Source: UBA1172 sp002457135 (lineage in GTDB: Bacteria; Pseudomonadota; Alphaproteobacteria; Puniceispirillales; UBA1172). Taken from it: a stretch of DNA of 53,391 bases. Below the pieces are notes generated by a model. It had not been told where the DNA came from. It saw only the letters and a program-made list of their open reading frames with translations, and did not search any database. Below, one piece after another: positions 42,481-51,861 of this stretch. The stretch lies in assembly GCA_965660935.1 (NCBI GenBank), contig CBFIBR010000014.1, positions 1-53,391 of the forward strand. The letters are read 5' to 3'. Every line of letters begins with the position of its first letter. Position 1 is the stretch's first letter. Made by a program: the position numbers and the translations under genes.

Positions 42481-44043
42481 ATGCCTGAAATGCCGCCTCC
42501 CCCGATTAAGACCAAACCCCGAATAGTCATTGCCGGGTTTCAGCACGAAACAAACCGTTTCGGTGCCACCAATGCCGCTTTCAGTGATTTTGAAATAGCG
42601 GATTCGTGGCCCGGTATTCTCTATGGTGATGCTGTGCTTGAAGGGCTGAAGGGGTCAACCCTGCCGCTCTGGGGTTTTGCAGACGCTGCCCGGGATGAGG
42701 CTGAACTCATCCCCGTTCTGTGGTGTTCGGCCGAACCCTCCTCCCTAGTGACGGATGATGCATGGCATCGCATCACCGCAATGATCCTCTCCGGGATTCT
42801 CACCGGGATCAGGGCTGGGATCAGGGATGCAGGGGGCATAGACGGGGTTTACCTTGACCTGCATGGTGCCATGGTGACCGAAAGCCATGATGATGGTGAG
42901 GGGGCGTTGCTCCAGCTTATCCGTAATGAGGTTGGCCCTGATCTGCCGATTGCCATCAGCCTGGATAATCACGCCAATATCAGCCTGGCTATGGTAGAGC
43001 TGGCGAATGCCATCACCGTTTTCAGGAGCTACCCTCACCTCGATATGGATATAACCGGGGCGCGGGTCTGGCCCATCATGAAAGCCCTGATTGCAGGGGA
43101 ACGCCCTGCGGCTGCCCTGCGCAAGACGCCTTTCCTGATCCCGCTGCACGAACAGTTCACCGGCGTTGAGCCATTGTCACGCCTTTACGGGGAAATAGCC
43201 TCCATCTCCAACCCTCCCCATTATTGGGCGGAGCTTGCAACGGGCTTTCCGGCATCGGATACCGCTGAAACAGGCCCGGCCATCGTGGCCTGGGCTGAGG
43301 ATCAGCACGCCGCCGATACACTGGCGGATCACCTGATGCAGCTGTTGCTGGAGGCCGAACCCGAATTTTCCAGCTCGATCCTGTCCCCTGATGAGGCGGT
43401 GGCAACGGCCATGGCCCTCACCGCATCAAATGATGGCCCCGTGATCCTCGCTGATATTGAGGATAATCCAGGGGCCGGGGCAACCTCGGATACAACCGGC
43501 CTGCTGATCGCCATGGTGGAGGGCGGGGCCAAAAATGCCGTGCTGGCCATGCTCAATGATCCCGAAACAGCGGAAGAGGCGCATCAACGCGGTGTCGGCG
43601 CGGTGTTTGATGCCCGGCTTGGCGGCAAATCAGGCCCCCACCCGGCCCCGTTTGAGTGCCGCGTGAAAGTCGACGCATTAAGCGATGGCCGTTTTGATTT
43701 CAGTGGTGAGATGTATCGCGGCAGCACCGCCGATACCGGCCCCTCGGCATTGCTATCCATTATCAGTGATAACGCATCGGTGCGTGTGGCGGTTTCCAGC
43801 AAGCGCTGCCAGTGCCTTGATCAGGCTGTGCTGACGCATATCGGCGTTGAGCCGCGCCATCAGCGCATCATCGCGGTCAAGAGCACCGTGCATTTCCGTG
43901 CTGATTTTGACCCGGTGGCAAGCCAGGTGATCACGGTCGGCAGCCCCGGCCTGAACCCCTGCAATCATGATACCGCCGGGTTCACCCGGTTGAGGGAGGG
44001 CATTCGCCTCACCCCCATGGGCAAGCCCTTCATCAAGCAGTAA
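42481..44043 (+). CDS. M81 family (MlrC-like) metallopeptidase
   Basis: 520 aa. Family signatures QHETNRFGATNAAFSDF at the N-terminus, VYLDLHGAMVTE, ISLDNHANISLAM, FRSYPHLDMDITGARV, and in the C-terminal domain ADIEDNPGAGATSDTT and IAVKSTVHFRADFDP. The founding member MlrC cleaves linearised microcystin, but most members act on unknown small peptides or amides. A peptide-type ABC importer lies convergent across a terminator, so the substrate may enter by it. Start may be M1 or M4. Confidence 0.92.
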   Translation: MPEMPPPPIKTKPRIVIAGFQHETNRFGATNAAFSDFEIADSWPGILYGDAVLEGLKGSTLPLWGFADAARDEAELIPVLWCSAEPSSLVTDDAWHRITAMILSGILTGIRAGIRDAGGIDGVYLDLHGAMVTESHDDGEGALLQLIRNEVGPDLPIAISLDNHANISLAMVELANAITVFRSYPHLDMDITGARVWPIMKALIAGERPAAALRKTPFLIPLHEQFTGVEPLSRLYGEIASISNPPHYWAELATGFPASDTAETGPAIVAWAEDQHAADTLADHLMQLLLEAEPEFSSSILSPDEAVATAMALTASNDGPVILADIEDNPGAGATSDTTGLLIAMVEGGAKNAVLAMLNDPETAEEAHQRGVGAVFDARLGGKSGPHPAPFECRVKVDALSDGRFDFSGEMYRGSTADTGPSALLSIISDNASVRVAVSSKRCQCLDQAVLTHIGVEPRHQRIIAVKSTVHFRADFDPVASQVITVGSPGLNPCNHDTAGFTRLREGIRLTPMGKPFIKQ

Positions 44044-44094
44044 GCCTGAGTATTACTGGATCAGAATATGAGGGGCAGCGTTCCAAGAATAAAA

Positions 44095-44121
44095 AAAGCG
44101 CGGGCAAAATACCCGCGCTTT
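44095..44121. terminator. Bidirectional terminator between M81 and solute-binding protein genes
   Basis: AAAGCGCGGG (44095-44104) and CCCGCGCTTT (44112-44121) form a perfect 10-bp stem with a 7-nt loop, flanked by A-run and T-rich sequence. It serves both convergent genes. Confidence 0.92.
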
Positions 44122-44146
44122 CTTATTCAGTGTAATGCCTTTGGAT

Positions 44147-45694
44147 TTAGACAGCCCACCAACGCTTGCAAGCGCGGGAGTTATCAAGCATCCAGAGGTT
44201 ACCGATGACATTACCATGGGCAACCTTATCGTTATGGGCATCAATGTAGTTGGCGAACATTGGCAGGATCGTTGCGCCCTCTTCGGAAATGATCTGCTGC
44301 ATTTCATGATAGATTTCGCGACGGTTATCGCTGTTCAGTTCACCACGGCCCTGGATCAGGAGATCCTGGAAACGGGCATCGTCCCAACCGGTATCGTTCC
44401 ATGGCACACCGCGTTCGTAGGCGGTCTTGAACATCCAGTCTTCGGTCGCACGACCTGACCAGTAGCACGCACACCATGGCTTTTTCAGCCATACGTTTGA
44501 CCAGTAACCATCCGAGGCTTCCTGAACAACGTTGATGTTGATCCCGGCTTCCTTGGCTGAGTTCTGGTAGAGCAGTGACGCATCAATGGCACCGGAGAAC
44601 GCAGCTTCGGCTGTTGACAGATCAATGTTGAGGGACGTCATGCCAGCCTTCTTGAGGAAGAACTTGGACTTGTCCGGATCATATTCGATCTGTGGCAGGT
44701 CAGCAGCGAAGTACTGGTTGGCCGGACCGACCGGTGAATCGTTTCCGACAGCACCGTGACCCTGCAGGATCTTGTCGACCATTTCCTGACGGTTACAACC
44801 GTACTTGAGCGCCTTACGAACATTAATGTCGTTGAATGGCTCAACAGCAACCAGCATCGGGAAGGTGTACTGGAGGTTACCAGTCACTTCGATGATGGTG
44901 ATGCTAGGGTTGGCCTTCAGCAGCGGGATGGTCTTCTTTTCGAGAGCGTTGATCGCATCAACCTGCCCCGTCAGGAGGGCGTTGGTACGGGCGGAACCGT
45001 CATTGATGGCGATGGCTTCGATTTCATCGAAATAACCGCTGTTATCGGCAAGGTGGTGATCATCGACACGCTTGACCACGCAGCGAACGCCCGGGTCAAA
45101 GCTGACAACACGGTAAGGACCGGTACCAATGCCCTTGGCAATGGCTTCATCGATCATGCCCTCAGGGTACATCAGGATGTGGTAATCGGACATCAGGAAG
45201 GCAAAGTCAGCGTTGGAAGACTTCAGCGTCAGCTGAACTTCGTGGCTGCCGAGCTTCTTCATTTCCTCGATGTCGGCGATGATCGGCTTGGCGGCTGACT
45301 TGGCGCCTTCCTCAACGTGGATTTGCAGCGAGGCGAGAACATCGTCAGCGCCGAATGATTTACCGTTGTGGAATTTGACACCCTTGCGCAGCTGGAAAGT
45401 CCAGACCTTGGCATCAGGAGATGCGGACCAGCTTTCGGCCAGCTCGCCCGTCAGGTCACCGTTTGATTCAACCTGGGTAAGGCATTCAAAAACACAACCA
45501 TGACCCATGTTGATCATGTACTGGTCAGAGTGGGTACGGCCGTCCCAGGTGTCCGAAGTGTTTGCACCCTTAAGACCAAGGCGAAGAGTCCCGCCCCGCT
45601 TGGGTGTGGTCATTGCAGATGCACCGGATGCGGCGAGCATACCCGCAGCAGCAGTACCCTGCATCATTGAACGTCTGCTAATATTAAATTCCAT
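44147..45694 (-). CDS. ABC transporter substrate-binding protein, family 5 (Opp/Dpp type)
   Basis: 515 aa. Tat-like signal (ISRRSMMQGTAAAGMLAASG) predicts export of a folded periplasmic protein. Family 5 marks: LAESWSASPDAKVWTFQLRKGVKFHNGKSFGADDV, TGPYRVVSFDPG, FNDINVRKALKYGCNRQ. A strong ribosome-binding site (GGAGGAAA) lies 4 nt upstream. It is last in a gene run with the permease and ATPase genes, so it may be made in excess. Ligand unknown: peptides, opines, nickel or glycosides are all family substrates. Confidence 0.93.
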   Translation of the reverse strand: MEFNISRRSMMQGTAAAGMLAASGASAMTTPKRGGTLRLGLKGANTSDTWDGRTHSDQYMINMGHGCVFECLTQVESNGDLTGELAESWSASPDAKVWTFQLRKGVKFHNGKSFGADDVLASLQIHVEEGAKSAAKPIIADIEEMKKLGSHEVQLTLKSSNADFAFLMSDYHILMYPEGMIDEAIAKGIGTGPYRVVSFDPGVRCVVKRVDDHHLADNSGYFDEIEAIAINDGSARTNALLTGQVDAINALEKKTIPLLKANPSITIIEVTGNLQYTFPMLVAVEPFNDINVRKALKYGCNRQEMVDKILQGHGAVGNDSPVGPANQYFAADLPQIEYDPDKSKFFLKKAGMTSLNIDLSTAEAAFSGAIDASLLYQNSAKEAGININVVQEASDGYWSNVWLKKPWCACYWSGRATEDWMFKTAYERGVPWNDTGWDDARFQDLLIQGRGELNSDNRREIYHEMQQIISEEGATILPMFANYIDAHNDKVAHGNVIGNLWMLDNSRACKRWWAV

Positions 45695-45767
45695 GATTTC
45701 CTCCGTGATTTCAGCAGTGCTGTTAATTAATCATTGTTGACGAGTATGAAATGATTATGACAGTACG

Positions 45768-47429
45768 TCAATTCCCTGCCATCTTACTGACCGCCGCATC
45801 GCCGATATTTTCGACTCCGCGCTGATCAAGTAATTCATCCAGCCAGTTTTCATCCATTTCAGGCACAGAACTGAGCAACAGATCGGTGTAAGGATGATGA
45901 GGCGGCTTGAACATCTTGTTCTTGGCCCCGCTTTCAACAACCTCCCCGTCCTTCATCACCACCACTTCATCAGCGATGGCCCGGACAGTGGAAAGGTCGT
46001 GGGTGATAAACATATAGGCCAGGTCCATCTGGTCCTGCAGCTTGGCCAGCAGTTTCAGTATCCCTTCCGCAACCAGCTGGTCCAGCGCGGAGGTGACTTC
46101 ATCACAGATGATAAACTCAGGTTCAGCGGCCAGCGCGCGGGCAATCCCGATACGCTGTTTCTGGCCGCCGGAAAGCTCGGTCGGCAAGCGGTTATAGTAC
46201 TGGGCCGGATCAAGCTCGATCTGTTCCAGCAGCTGGAACACACGTTTCTTTTTCTCATTGCCGGTGAGGCCGAGATAAAACTCAACCGGGCGGCCGATGA
46301 TCTCACTGATTTTCATCCTCGGATTGAGCGCTGTATCCGCCATCTGATAAATCATCTGGATCTGCCGCAACTGTTCCCGGTTGCGTTGCCTGAAACTCGC
46401 CGGCAGGGGATTGCCGTTGTTCAGCACCTGCCCTGAAAGCGGGGGCAGCAACCCGGTGATGCAGCGCGCCGCCGTCGATTTGCCTGAACCTGATTCGCCC
46501 ACAACAGCAACCGTGCGGCCCCGGTGGATATCAAACGACACCTCCCGCAGAACCGGCGTTGTGGCATAGGCCGCCGTGACGGACTGGAGCGAGATCACCG
46601 GCACTTCGCCTTTCTTGGCGAGGGGCTTCTGCTTGCGCTGGAAACTGCGCACTGCCCAGAGTGATTTTGTGTACTCTTCCTTGGGTGATTTCATCATTGT
46701 GCCGGTGGCGGCTTCCTCGACTTCATCACCCCGGAACAGGACCTTGATCCGGTCAGCCATCTGCGCCACCACCGCCAGATCATGGGTGATGTAGATCGCC
46801 GCCGTGTTGAACTGGGAGACGATATCCCTGATCGCGGCCAGAACCTCAATCTGGGTGGTGACATCAAGTGCCGTTGTCGGCTCATCAAAGATGATCAGGT
46901 CGGGGCGGCAGGACATGGCCATGGCGGTCATGGCCCGCTGCAACTGGCCACCCGAAACCTGGTGCGGGTAACGGAACCCGATTTCTTCAGGGTTGGGTAG
47001 CCTCAGCCGGTTATAGAGATCAATCGCGTCTTCTTCGGATTGCTGTCTCGGCATCACGCTATGGACCATCGGCGCTTCACTGTGCTGGCGGATGATCCGG
47101 TGCGCCGGATTGAAGGAGGCGGCGGCGGATTGCGCAACATAGGCGATACGCTTGCCCAGCAGCTCCCGCCGGATTTCAGGCCCGGCATCAACCAGGTCAA
47201 TCCCGTCAAAGGTCACCTCACCACCACGGATATGGCAGCCATCCCGGGTAAAGCCCATGGCGGCAAGGCCAAGGGTTGATTTACCAGCACCACTTTCCCC
47301 GATCAGGCCGATCACCTCACCCCGATGCAGATCGAGGTCAACGCCGTTGATGATCGGCACCTCGGTTTCATCAGTGATGCCGATGATGTTGAGATTGCGG
47401 ATACGGACAAGTGGCTCTTTTTCGGTCAT
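45768..47429 (-). CDS. ABC transporter ATP-binding protein with two fused nucleotide-binding domains (DppD-DppF type)
   Basis: 553 aa. First domain: Walker A GLIGESGAGKSTLGLA, signature QVSGGQLQRAMTAM, Walker B DLIIFDEPTTALDV. Second domain: GESGSGKSTAARC, LSGGQKQRIGIARALA, Walker B FIICDEVTSALD (Val for the usual Pro). Each is a complete ABC ATPase, linked by a short segment after KEEYTKSLWAVRSFQ. Two separate genes are more common for this importer class; fusion is also known. It ends 73 nt before the binding-protein gene. Confidence 0.94.
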   Translation of the reverse strand: MTEKEPLVRIRNLNIIGITDETEVPIINGVDLDLHRGEVIGLIGESGAGKSTLGLAAMGFTRDGCHIRGGEVTFDGIDLVDAGPEIRRELLGKRIAYVAQSAAASFNPAHRIIRQHSEAPMVHSVMPRQQSEEDAIDLYNRLRLPNPEEIGFRYPHQVSGGQLQRAMTAMAMSCRPDLIIFDEPTTALDVTTQIEVLAAIRDIVSQFNTAAIYITHDLAVVAQMADRIKVLFRGDEVEEAATGTMMKSPKEEYTKSLWAVRSFQRKQKPLAKKGEVPVISLQSVTAAYATTPVLREVSFDIHRGRTVAVVGESGSGKSTAARCITGLLPPLSGQVLNNGNPLPASFRQRNREQLRQIQMIYQMADTALNPRMKISEIIGRPVEFYLGLTGNEKKKRVFQLLEQIELDPAQYYNRLPTELSGGQKQRIGIARALAAEPEFIICDEVTSALDQLVAEGILKLLAKLQDQMDLAYMFITHDLSTVRAIADEVVVMKDGEVVESGAKNKMFKPPHHPYTDLLLSSVPEMDENWLDELLDQRGVENIGDAAVSKMAGN

Positions 47430-47433
47430 CGCT

Positions 47434-48663
47434 TTATTCCTTCAATCCTGAGGAGCGGTGCAGCATCCAGTCCACCACGAAATTGACCGCAACCGTCAGC
47501 AGCGCAATCGCACCCGCGGCCAGCAACGGCAGGGCAGCGGTCAGCGGGCTGAAGGCCGCGAAATTGATAAACTGGGACAGATCCTTCACCATGGTTCCCC
47601 AGTCAGCCAGAGGAGGCTGAATACCAATACCGAGGAAGGAAAGCGCCGCAATCGTGAGGAACACGAAACAGAAACGAAGCCCGAATTCAGCCAGCAGCGG
47701 GGCATAGGCGTTGGGCAGAATTTCCCTGAAGACAAGATAGCTCAGGTTTTCGCCACGCAGTTTTGCAGCCTCAAAGAAATCCATCACCACGATGTTCATG
47801 CCGACCGCACGGGACAGACGAAAGACACGGGTGGAATCCAGCACCGCGATGATGAGGATCATGTAAATCGTGATCAGCCAGCGTTCAGATCCGGCCCATG
47901 CCGTGGCAATCGTCATCAGCAGGAGCGCAAAGATCAACTGCGGGATCGCCATCAGCATATCGACAATGCGCGACAGGAACTGATCAAACCAGCCCCCCAG
48001 CGTCGCCGCCAGAAAGCCGAGCGAAGCGCCGATGAAAAACGCAAGGCAGGTCGTCACAAACGCGATGCCAACGGTATTCTGGGCGCCAAATATCAGCCTC
48101 GATAACAGATCACGGCCAATCTGGTCTGTCCCAAGCGGGTGACTGGGGTCACCCCCCAGATCAGGGTTACCGCCCGGCAGCAGGTTGATCCGGTCAAACA
48201 CCTCAGCCTGACCGTAAGGGGCGATGATATCCGCGAAAACAGCGACAATCACATAGATCAGAATGGTGAGAATCCCGAAGGATGCCGTGATCGGCATCTG
48301 CCGGAACATCTTCCGTGACAGCTCTGTCCCCACGCTCCGGCCAAGGGCGCGGAAAATGAACCCGGCAACCCCGAACATCACGATGCCGTGCAACAGCCAC
48401 GCCAGGAAAGGCAGGCGTGTCGAGCCGAGGAGTGAGATCGACTTGAACCATTCGGGCATATTCGCGCCCATCAGAAAGCCGACATAATAATCAACGAGCA
48501 GGACCAAGACCGTGGCCAGAATATAGTACCCGAACATCCCGACCGTGCCGGTATTCTTGATCCAGTCCTGCACCCGCCCGGTGCCAAGGCCAGGGAGCGC
48601 CCTATTCAGCGCAAGGCTGGCCAAAAAGCCTCCCCCAACCCAGATTGCCAGTTGTGTCAGCAT
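47434..48663 (-). CDS. ABC transporter permease, DppC type with extra N-terminal membrane domain
   Basis: 409 aa, while typical DppC proteins are about 300. The conserved part starts around residue 118 (SRKMFRQMPITASFGILTIL) and includes DIIAPYGQA, PLGTDQIGRDLLSRL, and the EAA-like loop FFEAAKLRGENLSYLVFREILPNAYAPL. The first 115 residues hold about three additional hydrophobic segments (residues 4-20, 43-66, 86-105) with no known match. This looks like an N-terminal fusion or lineage-specific extension. It starts 12 nt after dppB stop. Confidence 0.92.
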   Translation of the reverse strand: MLTQLAIWVGGGFLASLALNRALPGLGTGRVQDWIKNTGTVGMFGYYILATVLVLLVDYYVGFLMGANMPEWFKSISLLGSTRLPFLAWLLHGIVMFGVAGFIFRALGRSVGTELSRKMFRQMPITASFGILTILIYVIVAVFADIIAPYGQAEVFDRINLLPGGNPDLGGDPSHPLGTDQIGRDLLSRLIFGAQNTVGIAFVTTCLAFFIGASLGFLAATLGGWFDQFLSRIVDMLMAIPQLIFALLLMTIATAWAGSERWLITIYMILIIAVLDSTRVFRLSRAVGMNIVVMDFFEAAKLRGENLSYLVFREILPNAYAPLLAEFGLRFCFVFLTIAALSFLGIGIQPPLADWGTMVKDLSQFINFAAFSPLTAALPLLAAGAIALLTVAVNFVVDWMLHRSSGLKE

Positions 48664-48675
48664 CCTTCTATTCTC

Positions 48676-49674
48676 CTATTTAGGGTGCCGCAGGCGCGGG
48701 TTCGAAAGGATCGCCATGATATCGGCGGTCAGGTTCAGCAGGATATAGGCCGCCGCGAAGAGCAGGCAGCAAGCCTGCACCACCGGGATATCCCTGATCT
48801 TCACGCTGTCAACAAACAGCTGGCCAATCCCCGGATAGACGAACACAACCTCAACCACCACCACGCCTGTAATCAGGAAGGCCAGGTTGAGGGCAACCAC
48901 GTTGATGATCGGGGCCAGCGCATTGGGCAGGGCATGAAACAGGATCACCCGAAACGGGCTGAGGCCCTTCAGCCTCGCCATCTCAATAAAGGGTGACGCC
49001 AGCAGGTTGATGATCGCCGCCCGTGTCATCCGCATCATATGCGCCGTGACCACCAGGGTCAGGGTCAGGGCAGGCAGCATCGAACGCTCCAGCCGATCAG
49101 CGAAATCCATGCCGTCATAGATATTGGACAGCGATGGCAGGATCGGGTTCAGCACGGCCAGGATCAGGATCAGGATATAGGCGAGGAAAAACTCAGGTGA
49201 GGAAATTGAGGTCAGGGTGGTGATATTGGCGACCCGGTCAAAGATCGAATTGCGGTATAGCGCCGCCAGCACCCCGATCAGGATCGAAACTGGCACCGCG
49301 AATAACGCCGTCATGCCAGCCAGAAACATCGTGTTGTTAAAACGCGGGGCCAGCTTGTCAGCCACCGAACCGAAATTGGCGCTGGCCGTGGTGCCACCGT
49401 AAGAACTGAAATTCAATTCGGCAAAACTGTTGCCGAAATCGCCTTGCAAGACCCCGAAGAGCCAAGTGAAGTAGCGTTCAACCAGCGGCTGGTCCAGCCC
49501 GAGGTCACGGCGGATAGCCTGCACGGCTTCTGGTGTTGCGCCCTGTCCCATAATGGCCTGAGCAAAATCGCCCGGCAGCAGGTTAACAGCACCAAAAATT
49601 AGGATGGAGACCATGAGCATTGTCAGCAGACCAAGCCCCAGTCTCTTGATAATAATCAGCCCAATACCGGCCAC
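48676..49674 (-). CDS. ABC transporter permease, DppB type
   Basis: 332 aa with start GTG at 49674, preceded by AAGGGGGA at ideal spacing; the ATG at 49689 five codons earlier has no ribosome-binding site and sits beside the dyad at 49692-49734. Features: KRLGLGLLTMLMVSILIFGAVNLLPGD, FVYPGIGQLFVDSVKIRDIP and the EAA-like segment EMARLKGLSPFRVILFHALPNAL. About six membrane spans. It pairs with the following DppC-type permease. Confidence 0.93.
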   Translation of the reverse strand: MAGIGLIIIKRLGLGLLTMLMVSILIFGAVNLLPGDFAQAIMGQGATPEAVQAIRRDLGLDQPLVERYFTWLFGVLQGDFGNSFAELNFSSYGGTTASANFGSVADKLAPRFNNTMFLAGMTALFAVPVSILIGVLAALYRNSIFDRVANITTLTSISSPEFFLAYILILILAVLNPILPSLSNIYDGMDFADRLERSMLPALTLTLVVTAHMMRMTRAAIINLLASPFIEMARLKGLSPFRVILFHALPNALAPIINVVALNLAFLITGVVVVEVVFVYPGIGQLFVDSVKIRDIPVVQACCLLFAAAYILLNLTADIMAILSNPRLRHPK

Positions 49675-49691
49675 GAATTCCCCCTTCATTC

Positions 49692-49734
49692 GGTTATTCT
49701 GGTTTCACTGGTTTCAATGAATTACAGAATAACC
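49692..49734. promoter_or_regulatory. 10-bp inverted repeat upstream of dppB
   Basis: GGTTATTCTG (49692-49701) and CAGAATAACC (49725-49734) are perfect 10-bp arms around a 23-nt centre that contains TGGTTTCA twice 9 nt apart (from 49700 and 49709). It abuts the dppB start region, so it could be an operator or an RNA hairpin controlling translation of the transporter genes. Confidence 0.6.
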
Positions 49735-49815
49735 AATCTAACCCTAACCTAGTCAGCGAAACTGTAAACCCTCTAATTGGCACTTTAGGGTATTTCCCCG
49801 ATTATCGTTGTTGTT

Positions 49816-49832
49816 TTCCGCATGATGCGGAA
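49816..49832. promoter_or_regulatory. 17-bp dyad TTCCGCAT-G-ATGCGGAA
   Basis: Arms of 8 bp around one base, in the 182-bp gap between the TIM-barrel gene and dppB, and flanked on both sides by GTTGTT/AACAAC (outer arms 49810-49815 and 49835-49840). Such a compact dyad is more like a dimeric regulator binding site than a terminator, as no U-tract follows on the minus strand. Confidence 0.55.
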
Positions 49833-49856
49833 TGAACAACGCCCATCATGCGGCCA

Positions 49857-50705
49857 TCAACCCTCGGCCAGCTCCAGGTCATTCCATGTTGCAGAAACCC
49901 ATTCCCTGATGGTCAGGGCCTCGAGCCAGCGGTTGGACATCTCACGGCCATTGGCATCAGTCATGGCGTATTCGGGGGGACCCAACTCACACAGAAAGAT
50001 GCAATCACCATCATCGTTGCGGTTGCGCCAGTCTGCCAGTCCTTCACGCCACCATCCCCGGAACAGATCAACCCATTTCTGATGCTGCGGGAAATCGAGC
50101 TGCAACTGAACCTGCTGGCGGCTGGCCACACGCCCCTGAAAACTGTCGGACCGGTTCAGTATCCGGCTGATCATGGCCATTTCATGCGGTTGCAGCGGAT
50201 GCTTGAATTCGCGGTCGACAACAAAATGCGAAAGATCGGCGCAGAGCCGCATTTCAGGGATGGCATCCAGCAGGGCCAGGGTCGAAAACAGATCATTGGT
50301 GATGCAGTTGCGGTGGGTTTCGAACTGGACCGGAATCCCCACCTCATCCGCCATGTCCATCCAGCGCCGGATCACCGGGATCATCCCGTCAACGGTGATC
50401 GGCATCACCTGCCCGATCACATCAACAAAGGGGGCGCCGAAATCCTTTGACATGATCAGCGTTTCACGCAGGCTTTCAATCGTCTTCGGGAAAGCCACGA
50501 TCAACGGGGTCAGGCCGACACGCTGCATGATCGGGTAGACTTCACGGGCCTGGGCCACGTCACCGGCCCCCAGATCGATTGCCATGCCGTCATAACCGGC
50601 ATCAGCAACCATATGGCAGATATCCTCATAGGGCAGGACAGTGCCGCTATCATCATGCGGCATCATCGCCCATAACGAGGTATAGAACCGGAGCTGGCGT
50701 GCCAT
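49857..50705 (-). CDS. Sugar phosphate isomerase/epimerase-like TIM-barrel protein
   Basis: 282 aa from MARQLRFYTSLWAMMPHDD, AGG upstream; an upstream in-frame ATG at 50756 overlaps the desaturase. The (beta/alpha)8 AP-endonuclease-2/xylose-isomerase family is suggested by VADAGYDGMAIDLG, PVQFETHRNCITND, MRLCADLSHFVVD and the C-terminal CELGPPEYAMT. The residues E/H/D in these positions would bind a metal. Substrate unknown. It lies 7 nt after the desaturase-like gene and upstream of the transporter. Confidence 0.82.
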   Translation of the reverse strand: MARQLRFYTSLWAMMPHDDSGTVLPYEDICHMVADAGYDGMAIDLGAGDVAQAREVYPIMQRVGLTPLIVAFPKTIESLRETLIMSKDFGAPFVDVIGQVMPITVDGMIPVIRRWMDMADEVGIPVQFETHRNCITNDLFSTLALLDAIPEMRLCADLSHFVVDREFKHPLQPHEMAMISRILNRSDSFQGRVASRQQVQLQLDFPQHQKWVDLFRGWWREGLADWRNRNDDGDCIFLCELGPPEYAMTDANGREMSNRWLEALTIREWVSATWNDLELAEG

Positions 50706-50712
50706 CGCCTGA

Positions 50713-51693
50713 TCAGGCTTCCAGCTTAACGGTCTGGCCCTTGGCGGTTGGTACAATCCAGACTTCGTTATAAGGATAAAAATCCTCGTTATTCATCTTC
50801 AGCTGGCGAAACGCCTCACGCTGAAATTCGATCCATCCCATGCGGTGAACCGTGTTGCCGGCATCGGCAATCTTGCGGTCCAGCTGCTTGAGCTTCCAGA
50901 ACGGCACGGACGGGAACAGGTGATGGGCGGTGTGATACGGCATCTGCCAGCACAGCCAGCGCATGAAAAAGTTGGTACGGGTTGAGCGGGTATTGTTGAG
51001 AATATCGTTGTTATGGCTCAGGCCAAGATGCTCGATCGTGTTCTGCATCTGATGCACAGGCTTGGTCAGCACCATCGGGATCAGCCAGAACGTCAGGGCC
51101 GCCCAGCTTTCCAGCCAGATCGATCCTCCGGCAATCACAGCATAGCCCAGCACATGCAAGCGGCTTTCACCAATGACCCGGGCTTCTTCGTTCTGGTGGA
51201 TGTAAGGCTCAATAATGATGCCCCGCGCCCGCCGGACAATGCCGAAAATACGGTTGCGCCAATAGGTCAGCCCGCTCATCCAGAGCAGGAAAGTGCCGAG
51301 GGTGTAGGGATCACGCACCAGCTCCCCATCCTTGTTCCAGTCCTGGGTAAAGCGATGGTGGGAGTAATGCATGATCAGGTCGAAATCACGCGGGAACAGC
51401 ATGAAGAAACCGATCACCCGGCCAAAAAATTCGTTCAGCCCGCGGGTACGGAACACTGTCCAGTGCGACAGCTCATGCTGGGCTGCGTAAAGAAAATTGA
51501 GGGAAACGCCCAGGCAGAACCCCGTTGCCAGAACCCACCAGCTACCAAGGGCCAGGAAATGAGCGTAGCATAGCACGGCGATCAGCCCGATATGGCTGGC
51601 CATCTGCATCAATCCTGCGGCATCCGATCGCTCATTCAGTCGCTTCAGTTCCGCTGGCTCAACTATCTTTCGTCTTGAGAATGTCTCTTCCAT
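50713..51693 (-). CDS. Fatty acid desaturase family (di-iron membrane) protein
   Basis: 326 aa. Three histidine boxes typical of membrane di-iron enzymes: H73-ELS-H77, H109-YS-H112-H113 and H254-TA-H257-H258. Hydrophobic segments flank residues 34-70 and 184-210. Family members desaturate acyl chains but others hydroxylate small molecules, so the substrate is open. The setting (TIM barrel and peptide importer in one run, no lipid genes) suggests a catabolic hydroxylase rather than a lipid enzyme. It diverges from the quinone oxidoreductase. Confidence 0.88.
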   Translation of the reverse strand: MEETFSRRKIVEPAELKRLNERSDAAGLMQMASHIGLIAVLCYAHFLALGSWWVLATGFCLGVSLNFLYAAQHELSHWTVFRTRGLNEFFGRVIGFFMLFPRDFDLIMHYSHHRFTQDWNKDGELVRDPYTLGTFLLWMSGLTYWRNRIFGIVRRARGIIIEPYIHQNEEARVIGESRLHVLGYAVIAGGSIWLESWAALTFWLIPMVLTKPVHQMQNTIEHLGLSHNNDILNNTRSTRTNFFMRWLCWQMPYHTAHHLFPSVPFWKLKQLDRKIADAGNTVHRMGWIEFQREAFRQLKMNNEDFYPYNEVWIVPTAKGQTVKLEA

Positions 51694-51861
51694 CTCATGC
51701 CCCTGTTGGTACTGTATTGTGGTGGTTCGGGGATGGTAATCCCCCTATAAAATTTCAACACATAATTTCCTCTTTATGCAAGCAATAAAAATATTATGAT
51801 GCATCTTCCCCTGTTCAGGCAGGGAAATATTGATCTATGACAAATCACCCGGAGAAATCAC

